Origin: Agaricus subrufescens
Taxonomy: Eukaryota; Basidiomycota; Agaricomycetes; Agaricales; Agaricaceae
DNA length: 64,000 nt
Reading direction: 5' to 3'
Assembly: GCA_029945375.1 (NCBI GenBank)
Contig: CM057060.1
Coordinates: 310,001-374,000, forward strand
The notes under the pieces are model-generated. The model was not told where the DNA came from and did not search any database. It saw only the letters and a list, made by a program, of their open reading frames with translations. Made by a program: the position numbers and the translations under genes. How positions within the stretch are numbered: the stretch's first letter is position 1; the number at the start of each line of letters is the position of its first letter. Shown here piece by piece: positions 38,534-48,066 of the stretch.

Positions 38534-39945
38534 TCAATGCACTTGGGCCGACTGGAATATCTCAGTAACACACTCCCTTAGTAGTCGCGTCTCCATTAAT
38601 AGTTCTAGCTCTGGCCAGCATTGCACCCCTGGAATATTGCCCTCATCATCCTGATATTCGTCCAGAAGCTCGTCAAAAAACTTTCCTGCGCCACTCATTC
38701 AAAATTTCAGCTACAGCGGCATGGATTTTGATGTAGTGAGGATCGGGAAGATTGATGGGACAATTCTTCTCGTGGGTAACATCCGGAAGGAAATCATTGC
38801 TGTGGTCCACAAAGGTGATACAATTATTTTCAGGTTTGCGGATGAAATTTCGATCTACAAAGATTTTCAGATCATACACGTGCTCCTTCTGGATAGGTCG
38901 TAAGTAATGAGAAGTCCATTGAGAGCTGGTGAACCCGACCCTTGTACTCTTCATGCACCAATAAAACTTATCAAAGCCACGATGTGCATCCTTTTGAAGC
39001 GCCATGCCATTCGACGGGTTTTCCAGAATTTCGTGCAACTTTTCGAGTGTCTGAGCCGGAAGGCGGGAGAAATTTACAAGTATGTCAAACGTCGTCAAAG
39101 CTGATTGATACTAGATATATAATGAAGGACATTTGATCAGCAAGGGATCGTACTTGCAATGGATACATGACTCACATATTCTGACTTAGGATCAAATTCA
39201 CCAACTAACCTACGAAGTATATGAGCTCCGCTCAACTCGATGGTCCCTGTAGTTGGTTTAGGGTGCGATGGGTCTTGATACTCTGTGACAACACACGTAT
39301 ATCCGTCTCGTTTGATCACTTGGATAAGTTTAACGAAGCGTATTTCTTTAAAACGGATCTACGCACGTCATTGAGGAATAACTTTTTTCTGGTGCCAACT
39401 TCATCTAGAAGATGCGGAGCCGTTGTCTCAACGGTGGGAGTAGCTGATCGAGAAGGTCGTTCACTCCGCTGATTTCCGTGGCCCCTGGACATTTTGACTG
39501 GGGAGAATATCAGAAATTGTTCTTCAAAAGGTAGTGGGACTGACAGTTGAATAACAGGTGGGTGAGCCATGTGGCGCCGAGAGCTGCCAGGGCTCCAACC
39601 TCGTCTTCTTCGTTGGAACACGCCAAGATTGCGGACGCCACGTATCGTTGACCACTCTCCTCCACATTCTTCTGCGCCTGCGAGCACCGCGGTCATGACT
39701 TCATCGAGTCTCACGGATATCTCTTTAGAAACTGTGCACTTGAAGATATTTTGGGAGCTGGGTGCCAACTTCTTGTTGATGATCCTCCCTGCGGCACTGA
39801 CCAGTTCTTGGAGAGTGGCTTGGCTCTTTTCGATAACGTCAAGACCAGGCTTGAGTCTGTCTTTATATAAGTCAAAAGAGGCCTTAGAGGAATGTGAAGT
39901 TGGACATGATATGGAAACCTCGTTTCTGATATGAGTGTGAGCCAT
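38534..39945 (-). pseudogene. HNH-domain gene, decayed tandem copy of the gene at 40078-41465
   Basis: Co-linear with the intact neighbour along its whole length: N-terminal helical domain (PTSHSSKASFDLYKDRLKPG; LAGAEECGG), HNH region (IKRDGYTCVVT ... ELSGAHILRR) and C-terminal domain (FDKFYWC, KEHVYDLKIF). Two 2-nt deletions are visible by comparison. One, near 39,655-39,662, turns GGCGAGAGTGG into GGAGAGTGG. The other, near 38,699, turns GAATATGAG into GAATGAG and ends the protein about 50 residues early at LNEWRRKVF. The 47-nt intron at 39498-39544 has kept its splice sites; leaving it unspliced would exactly restore the frame after the first deletion. Other introns remain recognisable (44-nt one before the HNH exon, donor GTAGAT). 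Probably non-functional, though a shorter product is possible. Confidence 0.75.
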
Positions 39946-40077
39946 CGGATAGTCCCAAGAGTTTTGCGGCGTGGCATGTGATTATTGAAGCTTTATCAAT
40001 CATCACCAGATCAAGACCCTACTTAATTTTAGGAATACACTGAAAGCAACAAATGCTAAACAAACTCATATAGGAAT

Positions 40078-41465
40078 TTAATGCACCTTGACCGACTGGA
40101 ATACCTTGAAAACAGATTCTCTCAGTAATTCCGTCTCCATTAATACTTCTAGCTCTGGCCAGCACCGCACCCCTGGAACTTCACCTTCGCCATCCTGATA
40201 TCTGTACAGAAGTTCATCGAAGAATCTTCCCGCACCACTCATATTCAAAATTCCGGCTATGGCAGCATGGATTTCGATGTAGCGAGGATCCGGTAGATCG
40301 ATAAGACTCCTTTCGCGGATAGAGTCCGATATGACAAAATCACTGCTGTGGTCATCAAGGGCGATTCGGTTATTTTCAGGTTTGCGGAGAATATTCCGGT
40401 CCATAAAGATTTTTAGGTCGTACACATGCTCTTTCTGGGCACGCCGTGAGCTATGATAGCTCAATCAAGAACTCTGGAACCTGACCTCTGTTTTCTTCAA
40501 GCACCAATAAAACTTATCGAATCCTCTACGCGCGTTAAATTCGAGTATCAAGCGATTTGAAGGTTCATCCAGTTTTTCACGCATTTCCTCGAGTGTCGAA
40601 ACCGGAAGGCAAGAGAAATTTGCTAATATGTCAAACGTTATTAAAGCTGACTTATACTAGATTTATTATTAAAGACGTTCGGCCAACAAACTGTTATACT
40701 TAACGTGCTCACAGATTTTGATTCAGGATTATTGTCAAATTCGCCAATTGCCCTACGAAGTATGTGAGCACAGGCCAATTCGAGGGTCCCTGCAGTTGGC
40801 TTAGGGTGCGACGGATCTTGATATCCCGTCAGAACACACGTATGTCCGTCTCGTTTCATTACCTAGAGGAGGGGGTCAATGAAGCGTATTGCAACGAGAG
40901 TCTACACACGTTATAGAGGGATGAGTTTTTTCTGTTGCATACTCCATCCGAAAGATGTGTGGCAGTCGTTTCGGCAGTAGGCGTGGCCAATTCAGACGAT
41001 CGCTCATTATCAACGTCTCTGTCGTTCTTGGGTATTTTAACTGGAGAACAATATCAGAGCTTGTTTAATCACGAGGCAGTAGGGCTGACAGATGAATAAA
41101 AAGTGGGTGAGCCATGTAGTACCGAGGGCTGCAAGAGCCCCAATCACATCCTCTTCGTTGCAACAAGCCAAGATTGCAGACGCGACGTAACGTTTACCAC
41201 TCTCGCCTCCACATTCTTCTGCACCTGCCAGCATGGAACTCATGACTTCAGAGAGTTTGACGGATATCTCTTCAGATTCTTCTTGTGTGTACCTAAAGAT
41301 ACTTCGGGGATCAGGCGCGAACTTCTCGTTGACGGCCTTCTCTGCGGCATTGGCCAACTCTTGAAGAGTAGCCTGGCTCTTGCTGACAGCATCAATTCCT
41401 GGTTTGATTCTATCTTTATAAAATTCAACTGAAGCCTCGGAAGAGTGTGAAACTGGGGATGACAT
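40078..41465 (-). CDS. HNH-domain protein, basidiomycete type
   Basis: Five exons (41090-41465, 40910-41040, 40713-40862, 40486-40656, 40078-40434), introns 47-56 nt, 394 aa. Residues 1-125 form a helical N-terminal domain (VEFYKDRIKPGIDAVSKSQA; GAEECGGESGKRYVASAI). An HNH_2-like segment follows at about 170-215: MKRDGHTCVLTGYQDP, then ELACAHILRRAIGEF with the conserved Cys and the His of the AHI motif. The C-terminal domain contains RRGFDKFYWC, DLKIFMDRN and HAAIAGILN. Proteins of this architecture are common and often multicopy in mushroom genomes; their function is unknown to me. Start chosen at MSSPVSHSSEA, which aligns with the duplicate. The decayed copy begins 132 bp downstream, so the pair arose by tandem duplication. 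Confidence 0.88.
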
Positions 41466-42552
41466 GAGACTGTCCAAGTTGGCGACAAGACAAGCAGTGA
41501 TTAATGACTAATTGGTCGTGATGTTTTGATCAGTCGTTAAAATTAGGACAACCCCTAAGTTTAGGAACGCTTAGGAATGCCTACGGCAACCCCGCGCAAT
41601 TCACTCACTTTACCAACACACGGAAAGTATGACAGACAAGGTTCAACAAAAGTAATAACTGAATTCACAGACGAAGACCACTCGGAACTCAATCATATTG
41701 AAGTGTTCGTGGAAAAGCCTCGGAGAAACAATCTGAAGACCGATGAGTCCCAAAATTCAGCTCAGTGGTACGATACGGAGTGCCTCGGAACAAGCAATTC
41801 ATTCTTAGACACTTGGTCATATAGTCATTGGAGTATTATATCATTCTCGTGACGTTCTGTAAGTGGTACGATCGCCGAAGATCGCTAGAGGCGGACTGAG
41901 AGTCCCAAGGGGCCAAGTCGGCTCCCCTTGTGGCACAAGAACCTCGTGAACTGAACTCACAGTGAACCAGGCACTTCTTTCAATTAGTATTCCATGACGC
42001 CATACCGAAGAAACCTATTGCGTCATTCATACAAAAAGTAGAGGTCTGTTGACTAGGAGACCATGCAGAACCTAGCCAGCTATGAAATCCAGATGGTTCA
42101 TTCACCTAGTCTGACTTGCTGATAATCTTGACTTCTACTGATGACGCCGAGCTACCTTGACGGGATGTAACGTGCAATACTCTATAGGTATTTCGGTTTG
42201 CCTTTCTCGTAGTTCCCGATAGTATAATTTTATCTCTGATTTAAGTTTCGTCAACTACTGATTTATCATACGAGACAAGTGCATGTGGCCAGACGTCTTC
42301 AGCTGAAACGACTCTGTTGCTATATCTTATCGTGGTATTCTGTACAAAGAAATTGTGTCTTTGATAAAATCAAGGGGAAAGGGTAGTAATGACGTGAATA
42401 AGAGGGAAGGAATTGAGGACGGGACATGTACAATAGGAACCTGGTTTTGAACAAATCTTCGTAAAGCCTATACCATAATAATCATAAAACCTGCAACGCA
42501 CGAAAGCAAACAGACAAAAACGAAGCATTAAATAGTAACCAGAAAACAATTA
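41466..42552. other. Intergenic region between HNH gene and MIF2 3' end
   Basis: 1.1 kb. Holds the right copy of the direct repeat. A plus-strand frame of 91 codons at 41577-41852 has no recognised content and is not called. The last 200 bp are A+T-rich and probably carry the MIF2 3' end. Confidence 0.5.
41948..42075. repeat. Direct repeat, right copy flanking the HNH gene pair
   Basis: Partner of 38225-38335 in the same orientation. It starts about 480 bp upstream of the intact HNH gene. Compared with the left copy it has small indels, and a 20-bp insertion before the GCAGAACCTAG block. Confidence 0.65.
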
Positions 42553-44587
42553 TCATACTTTCGCTGACGGAGCCCGTTTCTTGACCTTCGCCGGCTGTCG
42601 ATCGTGTGAGGCTGGAGGTAGACTTCGAGCAGTTCTTGTAGCAGCCAAGGGTACTCCAGGGCTTGATGACCGGATTTCTTCTAAAGATTTCTTTCTCCTT
42701 TGGGGAGTGAAGCTGCTACGCTCGTTATTAGTAGACATAGGCACTTTCCGTGCCTGTGTAAAGAAAAGCCTAGCGTCCCGATTTGAGATGTTTTCAATGA
42801 AGTATCGGTTACCTTAGAGATGAAGTGTGAGTATGGCCAAAGGATGGGGTAGAACGACGAACCTCGTGGAGCGATAAATGAACCTCCAGTGGCAACCACT
42901 TTACTAGTCTCGTGGATTTTAAAGTTCACTGCTCCCTGAACGACATAGAATATCTGGTAGGGTATTAACGACTGAACATACTGAACAATATAAACTCACA
43001 TATGTATTATCATTCGTTCCTTTTGATGGTTTACGACAATCTGGCGGTATTAGTATCTGGCCAGCTGCCAGGAACTCAGAGTCTCCAAATATTCTTTCGT
43101 AAGACCAGTCCCCCTCGTTAGCGTGATGGAGAGTCAGCCGTTTCTCAGTCCAAACAAGCCCTAGTTTATTAAAGGTAAGAAAGCTGGGACAAAGGGAAAA
43201 GTTTACTCACGCCGCTGAACAACACAACGTCGTTCCATATCATAGACCTCACCATTAGGCAGGGTATCATCATCCCACCCTTCTTCTGGATTTGCTGAGT
43301 TCTTTTTATACTTCCGTTTCTTGTGCTTCGCGCCTAATGCTACGGGCGGTTCGCTTGGTATTCGATGTATTTCTTTGATCGTAGGGACATAAATCGGTCC
43401 GGAACTTTCAGTACGCCCATAGACTACCTTCTCGCCTCTCCAGTACTCGAGGGGAGCGAAGCGTTCTCGCCTACTCTTCCTTATCCCTTCTCGGTAAACT
43501 GGAGAGAAGCTGAGGACGGGCACGAATATATAGAAAGAGCACGACTCACCCCGATTTTCTTTTTGGGATCTCCGCGCTCTGGGTTTTTGAGCAGGTTCCT
43601 CCACTCTGACTCGCTTTTTCTTCGACGGTGGCGATGAGTTGTATTCCGGCTCACCATCTACAGCATCCAAGTCCTGCGCGATCTCATCCTCTTCTTCTGC
43701 ATTTTCGCTCCTTTCTTCATCAATTGCTTCATCATCATCTTCCCTTTCCTCCTCTTCTTGAATGTCCTCCAAAGGTGCTTTGCGTTTCCCTTTGTCAACT
43801 TTTGGTGGAGGTTCCGAGGGAGGCGAGTCTGATTCGCCAGCTTCTTGGCCGTCCTCTTGGTTATCAAGGTCCTCGTCAATCTGAGCAAAGCTCCTTCTTC
43901 TTGGGGAGCTCCGTTGTGGAGGTGAGGGCGGCGGAGATCCTGCTTCAAAGTTGCCATTCATATCTGTCATTCCACTAACATCCATATCATTTCCATAATC
44001 TCCAAAATCTGCGGGTTCATTGTCGGAGTCGGAGTCGGGCAAAGTGTCGTCGAGAACCACAGAATTCGAAAGGCCAGAAGGACCAGCCTTGGCTGAGCGG
44101 GATATTGATGAGCGGCTGCGGGGAGACGGAATGTCATCGAAGTCTACTTCAGAACTTCGTGCGACAGGCCGTGAGGATCCACTGGCATTTCGAAGGGTGG
44201 GTGTCGATGGGATGCGTGCACTAGATAGCAGCTGCATAGGACCTGACGCATATACCGTATATATGAACATAGGAAGGCAGAGGAATTGCAAGAAAGCGTA
44301 CTGTCGTCTATGTCCATTGACATTTCGCCATCTGCTTCATCGAAGACAGACTGCTGTACATTTGGCTTAGACTTTCTAATCCCCTTGGCTTTGGGCGGGG
44401 TGCGCTTGTCTGCTTCTTGCATAAGCACCTCGAAGGGCTCGAAACCATCAGACCTGCGTTCAATGAGGGGAATTTGTACACCGGTCCTCTTGCCGACTTG
44501 GAGGTTGTCGCCGCGGTAGGGGACATGGGCTCGTTGGATACTACGTCTTGCAGAGGAGATGCTGCTCTTCCTGGCGGACGACGGCAT
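42553..44587 (-). CDS. MIF2: Mif2/CENP-C inner kinetochore protein
   Basis: Binds CENP-A nucleosomes at centromeres and nucleates the kinetochore. Six exons (44302-44587, 43550-44242, 43211-43498, 43000-43160, 42863-42953, 42553-42812), introns 46-59 nt, 592 aa. The N-terminal Mif2 motif is at about residues 20-60 (PYRGDNLQVGKRTGVQIPLI), followed by DIDDSPMQLLSSARIPSTP across the exon 1/2 junction. A long acidic, Ser/Pro-rich linker fills exon 2. The CENP-C signature is at about 330-347 (REGIRKSRRERFAPLEYWRG). The C-terminal cupin dimerisation domain is at about 425-530 (GQILIPPD, FYVVQGAVNFKIHE, GGSFIAPRGNRYFIENIS), then a basic tail. The start codon was chosen because longer upstream reading runs into the divergent MTU1 first exon. 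Confidence 0.95.
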
Positions 44588-44706
44588 AAGTTGGGGGAGG
44601 ACGATAAGTCTTGGGTGATGGTGAGAAATAAACAATACCGCGATGTTTGGTTGCGCCCCTGGAACCAAACACCACGCGTCACGCGTCTCGCCGCTGCTTG
44701 GCCTGC
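44588..44706. promoter_or_regulatory. 119-bp divergent promoter interval, MIF2/MTU1
   Basis: Start codons of MIF2 (minus) and MTU1 (plus) are separated by 119 bp. The interval contains a symmetrical ACGCGTCACGCGT element at about 44,673-44,686, the core of fungal Mlu I cell-cycle boxes (ACGCGT). An MCB-type role for a kinetochore gene is plausible but inferred. Confidence 0.5.
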
Positions 44707-46193
44707 ATGCAGCACCTGGCCAGCCTCCGGCGCTGCTTGTCCGCCTCGCGCCTCCATGTGCCCAAGAAAGGCGACAAGGGTCCGTGCATATCCTTTCCGC
44801 GCTGCTCTCTAGTTGACTTGTGTTCCCAGTTGTCGTTGGTATGTCCGGCGGGGTCGATTCCTCCGTAGCGGCACGGTTGTTAGCAGACAAAGTACTCTAG
44901 ATTCCCCGGCGTCGCGTCTCCTTGGCTAATCGATGTTCACCAGGACTATGATGTCTCCGCAGTGTATATGCGGAACTGGGATACCCGCGATGAGTCAGGG
45001 ACTGATAAAGGTTGCGAATGGGAGAAGGATTGGGAAGACGTTCAACGAGTTTGTAGGCAACTTGGAATGCAGTGCCAAATGGTATGCCAGCATATACGCA
45101 TGGAATCATTCTGATTACAGAGCCAGATCGACTTGTCACGGGAATACTGGAACAAAGTTTTCGAGCCTTCGCTACAGCTCTGGGAGTCAGGCGTAACGCC
45201 AAACCCCGATGTATGGTGCAACAGGTCCGATTTGATACTGACAAGCGCTTGCTCGTTGCTCACATGGATAATCTGAACAGAGAAATCAAGTTTGGTTCGC
45301 TCTTGGAAAAACTTCCCATAGTTTCTACTGGGAGCACCTGGTTTGCAACAGGTCATTACGCCCGCAAGGCTTGGGCAAGTGGGCTCGATGGACTTCCCCA
45401 ACCGCAGCTTCTTCGTGGCTCGGATTCTACCAAGGATCAATCCTACTATCTTTCTTCGATATCTGAGAGTGGCTTACGCAGAGCCCTCTTTCCAATAGGA
45501 GGCTTGCATAAATCAGAAGTACGGAGCCTTGCCAAACAGTATCAACTTCCTACCGCTGAGCGCCCCGAAAGCATGGGTATATGCTTCGTTGGCGAGAAAA
45601 CCCGTTTCACTCAATTTCTCTGTGAGTGTGCAACCCTATCTCATTGTCACTTGTCAGTTGACATGTTCCAGCCTCGTATATTCGCCCAAACCCTGGCCCA
45701 ATCATTAACAAGACAACAGGCCAGGTGATCGGCGAGCACTCTGGCCTTTGGAATCTCACTATTGGTGAGAATGCGCGGATACCAGGAATGGCTACAAAAA
45801 TGTTCGTCTCTCGGAAGGATACGATATCCAATACTATCTTTGTTGTGCCCGGAACGGACCACTCAATGTTATATTGCAACGCCATTAATATTCCTGAATT
45901 TTCCTGGATATGGAAGGACTCGCCACCTCCAGAGATCGACACCGAGGGAGGTTTTCGTGCCCAAGTGATGCATCGCTATCGTATGACAAGTGTGCCATGC
46001 TCCGTTCATAGGTATGAGATTCTATTGCGAGTGGTTACGCCTCCTGTTAACTGTAAACAGAGTTCCAGATACTGGCCATATCAAAGTAATATTTGACGAG
46101 ACCGAAAAATCTGTATCCCCAGGTCAAGTTGCGGTTCTCTACGATGGAACCTGGTGCTTGGGCTGTGGTATGATAGAGCAAACCATAGTTTGA
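44707..46193 (+). CDS. MTU1: Mitochondrial tRNA-specific 2-thiouridylase (MnmA/Slm3/Mtu1 family)
   Basis: Thiolates U34 of mitochondrial tRNAs for Lys, Glu and Gln. Seven exons (44707-44779, 44830-44891, 44944-45081, 45127-45224, 45281-45621, 45672-46011, 46061-46193), 394 aa. Exon 1 encodes a typical mitochondrial presequence ([20 protein letters not shown]). The PP-loop ATP-pyrophosphatase motif SGGVDSS is at 30-36. The first catalytic cysteine is in NPDVWC (about C122) and the second in PESMGIC (about C225). The TGHYAR, KDQSYYL and GLHKSEVR blocks are all present and in order. The family start was recovered by splicing exon 1 across an in-frame TGA that lies in the intron. Length is normal. 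Confidence 0.95.
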
Positions 46194-46428
46194 CGGTCCA
46201 CCAGTGGCTCCTGCCTGTTATAGAAACTGCGCCGAACATTGCTTTATTCCATCGGGATCAAAGCGGCCTTAGCGACATATATCAGCCCTCTGTGTCCTGG
46301 GAACCAACAAGACGCTAAACAAGCTGTCTGTCAATCCCCACCGCTTTACGACTGTTGACTGTTGATCTTCCCCCACTTTCCCCTCGTACCTGGAGCTCAG
46401 CATCCGCTCCTCATCCACCCTCAACACG

Positions 46429-47835
46429 ATGCACGCCCTGCCCCCTGAGCTACTCTTCATGATATTTAGATGTGCATGCTTTACCAATAATGCGAGCGAT
46501 ACTCTCACAACCGTTCGTCTGTCTCATGTCGATCGTACGTGGCGTCGAGTAATCATCGCTTCACCAAGCCTGTGGTCCAGTATCACATATCAATCACCTT
46601 TCGGTTATCACCTTAACTACGTCGCTCTCCAAAAGCTCATGACCTACATCGAACGGTCAGGGAGCAGCCCTTTAACGCTATTCCTCCATCTTTCTAGCAG
46701 AGATGACGAAGGTTTTCAAATTCTTTTAGAGCATTCTATGCGTTGGAAGTCGCTCACGCTTCGATGCATGCATAGCCTCGTCCCCATTATCAGCTCTCGC
46801 CTCAGAAAAGCTCCTGTTCCTCTTCTCGAATCCCTGTGCGCTACAGCATTTCCTACAGGTCGCAACCAAGACGAAGACTCATCAGGTCCATCCCCAGCCT
46901 CGTTAGGTCAAATTCCCTGCAGTATATTCTCAGGCGGTGCGCCCAAGTTACGATATCTGGAGCTTGGGAACGCGACTGTCTATTACATGAGGCCTGTCCA
47001 TCTTGAAACCCTCTCGGTACTCCATTTCCATAGCTCATTCAGCGACCTCGAGTTATCCCCCTCGGAACTCTACTCCCTCTTAACCATTCCCAATCTAACA
47101 ACACTCACTATCCTAGCCGAATTCTGGGAGCTCATACCCGATATCGCTGACATCTCTTCGTCCCGGATCATCATGTCCAAATTACGATACCTCGGTATTC
47201 GTGGTGGGAGCGATTATGAAGTCATGCGTATATTTGCTACCTTATCATGTCCACTGGTCGAAGTGCTCATGATACAGAACATCTTCATGACAACGAACGT
47301 TTACGATTCCCCGACCGACATTGATTCCCGCGAACCCGAGGTATTGAGGAGCCTGCGCACATTACACTTAACCGACAATTGCGAAATATCCGCCTCGTTG
47401 CACCCCTTTGTAAAACGAATCTGTGCGCCTCTCAAAGAGCTGATATTTGATACCGGAGCTTCCGATTCATTTGCTCTTGGTAGTATTCTACTACCACTCA
47501 ATGGTGCCGGAATTCCACCAAAGAAACCACCGATTGTGTTTCCGGAACTTGATACGATGGTGATTCGATCTGTGGATAAACGAGATGCGCAACATTTGAT
47601 GGTGATTTTGCCTGGTTTGGAGGAGCGGGGTAAACCTATCGAGAATATCGTTCTAGGTCCAGAATTGCTCGTTGTCTGGACTGGGGCTGGGCACCTAGAT
47701 GGGTTGAGTAGGATGACTTTGAGGGTGTATAAGGAGGAAACGTTGGATGCTGCGGCACCATTGTGGGTTTACCCACCAAGGACGCTGTTACTTCACCATC
47801 CTGAAGAACCCCCTCCGTCCCCGGATTCCGGTTGA
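46429..47835 (+). CDS. F-box protein with LRR-like C-terminal region
   Basis: Single-exon gene of 468 aa. The N-terminal F-box is at about residues 4-50 (LPPELLFMIFRCACF, then VRLSHVDRTWRRVIIASPSL followed by WSSI), which would contact Skp1 in an SCF ubiquitin ligase. The remainder contains repeated leucine-rich strands (LTLFLHLSS, KSLTLRCMHSLVPI, LRYLELGNATVYY, LETLSVLHFHSS, NLTTLTILAEFWEL, LRYLGIRGGS), the arrangement usual in the very large family of mushroom F-box proteins. Substrate unknown. It lies 235 bp downstream of MTU1 on the same strand and is convergent with the next gene. Confidence 0.88.
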   Translation: MHALPPELLFMIFRCACFTNNASDTLTTVRLSHVDRTWRRVIIASPSLWSSITYQSPFGYHLNYVALQKLMTYIERSGSSPLTLFLHLSSRDDEGFQILLEHSMRWKSLTLRCMHSLVPIISSRLRKAPVPLLESLCATAFPTGRNQDEDSSGPSPASLGQIPCSIFSGGAPKLRYLELGNATVYYMRPVHLETLSVLHFHSSFSDLELSPSELYSLLTIPNLTTLTILAEFWELIPDIADISSSRIIMSKLRYLGIRGGSDYEVMRIFATLSCPLVEVLMIQNIFMTTNVYDSPTDIDSREPEVLRSLRTLHLTDNCEISASLHPFVKRICAPLKELIFDTGASDSFALGSILLPLNGAGIPPKKPPIVFPELDTMVIRSVDKRDAQHLMVILPGLEERGKPIENIVLGPELLVVWTGAGHLDGLSRMTLRVYKEETLDAAAPLWVYPPRTLLLHHPEEPPPSPDSG

Positions 47836-48066
47836 GGGTTTTATTGTGTGGATCGTTAGATTATGCAAACAATATTCTTCAAAATGGGCAAAAGATATTT
47901 TGTGTTTACAGCGCAACTTTTTAACTAAATGATACCTACTTACAGAACATGCACATGATTCAGAATATTCAACGGACAGAGCATTTCGCGAGACGATGTA
48001 CAAGTATGGAGACGAGACATGACAACGCGAATGCAAACGGCAGTACTGGGTGGACGCGCGAAAGGT

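Noticed and set aside
44144..44890. Longer minus-strand frame suggesting a 5' extension of MIF2
   Set aside because: The extra upstream part overlaps the MTU1 first two exons in antisense and is not Mif2-like; the Mif2 motif starts after the internal ATG at 44587.
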